Assembly: GCF_004168255.1 (NCBI RefSeq) | Contig: NZ_SEWG01000009.1 | Coordinates: 1 to 64,000, forward strand | From: Mucilaginibacter terrigena | Lineage (GTDB): Bacteria > Bacteroidota > Bacteroidia > Sphingobacteriales > Sphingobacteriaceae | DNA length: 64,000 nucleotides | Reading direction: 5' to 3' | Shown here: positions 61,621 through 64,000 of the stretch, in pieces | How the letters are laid out: every line of letters starts with the position of its first letter | How positions within the stretch are numbered: the stretch's first letter is position 1 | The notes under the pieces: generated by a model | Database searches by the model: none | Seen by the model: only the letters and a program-made list of their open reading frames with translations | Told to the model about the DNA's origin: nothing | Made by a program: the position numbers and the translations under genes

Positions 61621-61736
61621 TGTATCTTCCGCGTAAACACTAATACTTTAGTAAATAGTAGTTTTTAATTGGCACAACTTAGCTAAAATCAATAAATTGC
61701 AGCTGCCATAAACTATCAACTATTATCTATCAACCA

Positions 61737-62399
61737 ATGAACGCCCTTGCCAAAAAACTGCAAATAAAATCCGGCCAAACGTGGCTGATACTTAACCCGC
61801 CCGAGGATTACCTGGCATTGCTCGAGCCGCTTCCTGATGGTGTTACGATCAAATTTGGGGTTGATGGCAATTTAGACGGCGTGCAGGCATTTGTTAAAAA
61901 TAGCGTTGAGTTAGCGCAATCTTTACAGCAATTAAAGCCTGCTCTTAAAGATGATACTACGCTTTGGATCATTTATCCCCGGAAAAATTCGGGCATCGAT
62001 ACCGATCTTTCCATGATGGCAAGCTGGCCCGAACCTGAGCAATATGGCCTGCGCCCGGTTGCTGCCGTAGCTATCAATAATGTTTGGAGTTCCCTGCGTT
62101 TCAAGCCGGAACACCTTGTTAAAAAATCGAACACCAGTAAAGAGGCCATTTCTAAACAAAACGACTACTCCACCTATATCGATGTTGATAAAAAACAAAT
62201 AACCCTGCCCCCTTATTTGCAGGAAGCGCTTGCTCACGAGCCCGCCGCGATTGCAACTTACGAAAAGCTGGCGTGGTCGCACCGTAAGGAGTACGTAGTT
62301 TGGATATTAAGCGCAAAACAGGAACAAACCAGAGCCAACCGCATAGCCAAAATGATAGAAATGCTGCTGGCGGGTAAGAAAAACCCGGCGGATAAATAA
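61737..62399 (+). CDS. YdeI/OmpD-associated-like protein
   Basis: 220-residue cytoplasmic two-domain protein. N-terminal alpha/beta half (about 1-110) of DUF3052 type (LQIKSGQTWLILNPPEDY); C-terminal OmdA/YdeI domain (about 150-215), LPPYLQEALAHEPAAIATYE followed by WSHRKEYVVWI and a helix. Function unknown. It is followed 13 bp after the stop by the second MITE-like element. Confidence 0.8.
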   Translation: MNALAKKLQIKSGQTWLILNPPEDYLALLEPLPDGVTIKFGVDGNLDGVQAFVKNSVELAQSLQQLKPALKDDTTLWIIYPRKNSGIDTDLSMMASWPEPEQYGLRPVAAVAINNVWSSLRFKPEHLVKKSNTSKEAISKQNDYSTYIDVDKKQITLPPYLQEALAHEPAAIATYEKLAWSHRKEYVVWILSAKQEQTRANRIAKMIEMLLAGKKNPADK

Positions 62400-62412
62400 G
62401 CGTCACGCATCA

Positions 62413-62590
62413 GGTGTCCCACTATTTGTATTAGAAAAAGCTATAATTATGCAATTATTTGATAATCAATTAATTATAAATTGACTTTAGATATTAAAAA
62501 GTCAGCTAAAATTATAAATAATTGATATACAGATAATTAATTTTATAAAGAGTGTCCCACTCGTTTCTGAATGGGACAGAATGGGACACC
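62413..62590. repeat. MITE-like element with GGTGTCCCA terminal inverted repeats, copy 2
   Basis: 178 bp, bounded by ggtgtccca (62413-62421) and tgggacacc (62582-62590), inverted relative to copy 1. Its right end has an extra pair agtgtccca / tgggaca around ctcgtttctga, forming a hairpin as in copy 1. The AT-rich core is of similar length but different sequence. No gene inside. Confidence 0.7.
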
Positions 62591-62754
62591 CCTGTACAGC
62601 GAAACATCCTGATTATAGTTTATACTTTTAGTACTGTTACTGTAAGTACTTTACTCATTTGTAGTCCCAAAACATTCCATCCTCACCGTCCAATCAAGCG
62701 TCTAAGTTTGATTTTTCGTATGATCAGTGTCTATGCTAATGCACTCGTAAGTTT

Positions 62755-62774
62755 CGGGAGCGTGGACGCTCCCG
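62755..62774. repeat. Short palindrome
   Basis: Arms cgggagcg / cgctcccg around tgga, followed by tttgtt. It is a small intergenic palindrome of the kind seen repeatedly in Bacteroidota genomes and could also terminate transcription. Confidence 0.45.
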
Positions 62775-62825
62775 TTTGTTACGTTAAGCGTTGACAGTTA
62801 AACGGGCGGAGAGACTTTCCCCACG

Positions 62826-62923
62826 CGTCATTGCGAGGTACGAAGCAATCTCCGGATAGAAGGTCGAAACTATGCATGGTCGATAATCACAGTTCTGAGA
62901 TTGCTTCGTACCTCGCAATGACG
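62826..62923. repeat. Long palindromic repeat, 27-bp perfect arms
   Basis: cgtcattgcgaggtacgaag-type arm at 62826-62852 and its exact complement at 62897-62923, with a 44-bp centre. No open frame. A diverged single arm lies at 1890-1910. It resembles the widespread cattgcgagg/cctcgcaatg intergenic palindromes of Bacteroidota. Confidence 0.75.
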
Positions 62924-62944
62924 GCTTTAGAATCCCTGCCCCCA

Positions 62945-62980
62945 CAAAAAAACCCTTGCAGAATTAACTGACAAGGGTTT
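62945..62980 (-). terminator. Rho-independent terminator of gltD
   Basis: On the minus strand aaacccttg / caagggttt stem followed by a run of seven T, 28 bp beyond the gltD stop. Confidence 0.8.
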
Positions 62981-63007
62981 AGGTATATAACTGACTAACT
63001 ATTATTC

Positions 63008-64000
63008 TTAATAAAAAACCTGTTCAAACTGGTTAACGGCGTCTTTACTTTCCAGGTTGGAGTGGCCCATCAAAAACTCGTCGACTTTACGGGCAGCCTC
63101 GCGGCCTTCTGATATGGCCCAAACCACCAGCGATTGCCCGCGGCGCATATCGCCTGCGGCAAATACTTTGCTTACATTAGTTCGGTAAACACCTTCTTTG
63201 GCTTTTACATTCTTACGCTCGTCAAGCTCAACGCCTAATTGCTCCAGCGTGCCTTCAAACTGCGGGTTTACAAAGCCCATGGCCAGGAATACACGCTGGC
63301 AAGGGATCTCGCGCTCGCTGCCTTCCACTTCGTTGAATTTTATCGGGCGGCCCATCACATCTATCTCCCAGCTTACATCGGTCACTTTAAGGGCCCTAAG
63401 GTTGCCATCAGCATCGCCTAAAAACTCTTTGGTGTTTATACCCCATGAGCGCTCAACGCCTTCCTCGTGCGAGCTGGTAGTCTTTAGCACCATTGGGTAA
63501 GTTGGCCACGGCATATGCGGTGTGCGCTGCTCTGGCGGCTGCACCATCACCTCAAATTGCTTTACAGACCTTGCACCCTGGCGGTTTGATGTGCCCACGC
63601 AATCGCTGCCTGTATCACCGCCGCCAATCACTACTACGTCTTTATCTGTCGCCAGTATATCTTCGCCTTCAACCGCTATGCTGCTAACGCGCTTGTTTTG
63701 TTGCTTCAGAAAGTCCATGGCGAAGTAAACGCCTTTAAATTCCCTGCCCGGGATAGGTAAATTACGCGGAATGGTTGAACCACCTGTTAGTACTACGGCA
63801 TCGTGGTTGCGTACAACTTCATCAACAGCAACATTTTTGCCCACTTCGGCATTGCATTTAAATTCGATACCATCCTCTTCCATGATCTGGATACGGCGGT
63901 CTATCACCCATTTTTCCAGTTTAAAATCGGGGATGCCATAACGCAGCAAACCACCGGGGCGGTCGTCGCGCTCAAATACGGTGACACTGTGGCCCGCCTT
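63008..64000 (-). CDS. gltD: Glutamate synthase small subunit, C-terminal part
   Basis: Runs off the right edge; the frame is open to 64000 on the minus strand, so the first part is missing. Beta subunit of NADPH glutamate synthase, which passes electrons from NADPH to the large subunit for glutamate formation. Visible: AGHSVTVFERDDRPGG and LLRYGIPDFKLEKWVIDRR, the second nucleotide-binding loop VVIGGGDTGSDCVGTSNRQG, and the C-terminal VFAAGDMRRGQSLVVWAISEGR. The FeS-cluster N terminus and the large-subunit gene lie outside the window. Confidence 0.95.
   Translation of the reverse strand, partial: KAGHSVTVFERDDRPGGLLRYGIPDFKLEKWVIDRRIQIMEEDGIEFKCNAEVGKNVAVDEVVRNHDAVVLTGGSTIPRNLPIPGREFKGVYFAMDFLKQQNKRVSSIAVEGEDILATDKDVVVIGGGDTGSDCVGTSNRQGARSVKQFEVMVQPPEQRTPHMPWPTYPMVLKTTSSHEEGVERSWGINTKEFLGDADGNLRALKVTDVSWEIDVMGRPIKFNEVEGSEREIPCQRVFLAMGFVNPQFEGTLEQLGVELDERKNVKAKEGVYRTNVSKVFAAGDMRRGQSLVVWAISEGREAARKVDEFLMGHSNLESKDAVNQFEQVFY

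Noticed and set aside
62552..62794. Plus-strand frame of 80 residues
   Set aside because: It starts inside the MITE-like element, has no domain and crosses an intergenic palindrome; chance frame.

Overview
The window looks like chromosomal DNA of a Bacteroidota bacterium of the Sphingobacteriaceae type (Mucilaginibacter or Pedobacter-like). This rests on gene content (GH3 and GH88 hydrolases, DUF1080 proteins, GMC dehydrogenases with Gluconate_2-dh3 partners, an OMP_b-brl-type barrel, a propeller-type hybrid sensor kinase), on TAnnTTTG-like promoter boxes and the scarcity of Shine-Dalgarno sites, and on dispersed repeats of a kind common in that group. No rRNA, tRNA, CRISPR array, phage or transposase gene was seen.

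Layout. 1-1607: the end of a class III cyclase gene, a MITE-like repeat and a divergent family I pyrophosphatase. 2010-7858: a tight operon (SGNH esterase, GH3 glucosidase, Gfo/Idh oxidoreductase, NagB-like isomerase/deaminase, PfkB kinase), followed by a GMC dehydrogenase and a DUF1080 lipoprotein (7997-10490). 10621-15842: housekeeping and accessory genes (truncated haemoglobin, SDR, YceH, TMEM175-like channel, GH88, phytoene-desaturase-like flavoprotein). 15976-20133: a 1385-residue hybrid sensor kinase. 20315-35839: a 15.5-kb block of 14 minus-strand genes that reads as a periplasmic 3-keto-glycoside pathway. It holds two GMC dehydrogenases, two TAT-type small subunits, a lipoprotein cytochrome c, two Gfo/Idh enzymes, four xylose-isomerase-like TIM barrels, an MFS permease, a DUF1080 protein and a TolB-like propeller protein. 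35992-47667: desaturase, outer-membrane barrel, PH-domain protein, SlyD, thioredoxin-domain protein, UvrD/PcrA helicase, XRE regulator. 51789-64000: small lipoproteins and unknowns, CYTH, an MG2/plug protein, DUF1761, aldo/keto reductase, YciI, galactokinase, TrmH-type methylase, Kelch lipoprotein, YdeI-like protein and the end of gltD.

The most unusual region is 49445-51707. Ten small tandem genes each encode a 47-76 residue exported peptide ending exactly in K-(K/S)-D-(I/V)-(G/A)-T-A-D. Four of them carry the nonapeptide NKKDVGTAD five times. The repeat units differ almost only at synonymous codon positions, so the peptide itself appears to be under selection. The array is divergent from a TPR/membrane protein that has a histidine-kinase phosphoacceptor helix but no ATPase domain (47679-49115). 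I do not recognise this as a described system.

How the genes may work together: GH3, GH88 and SGNH enzymes trim plant-type glycans. The GMC dehydrogenases oxidise sugar C3 in the periplasm and pass electrons to cytochrome c. DUF1080 and TIM-barrel enzymes cleave or rearrange the 3-keto products, the MFS carrier imports them, and cytoplasmic Gfo/Idh and isomerase enzymes return them to central metabolism. This scheme is inferred from families and gene order, not shown by the sequence.
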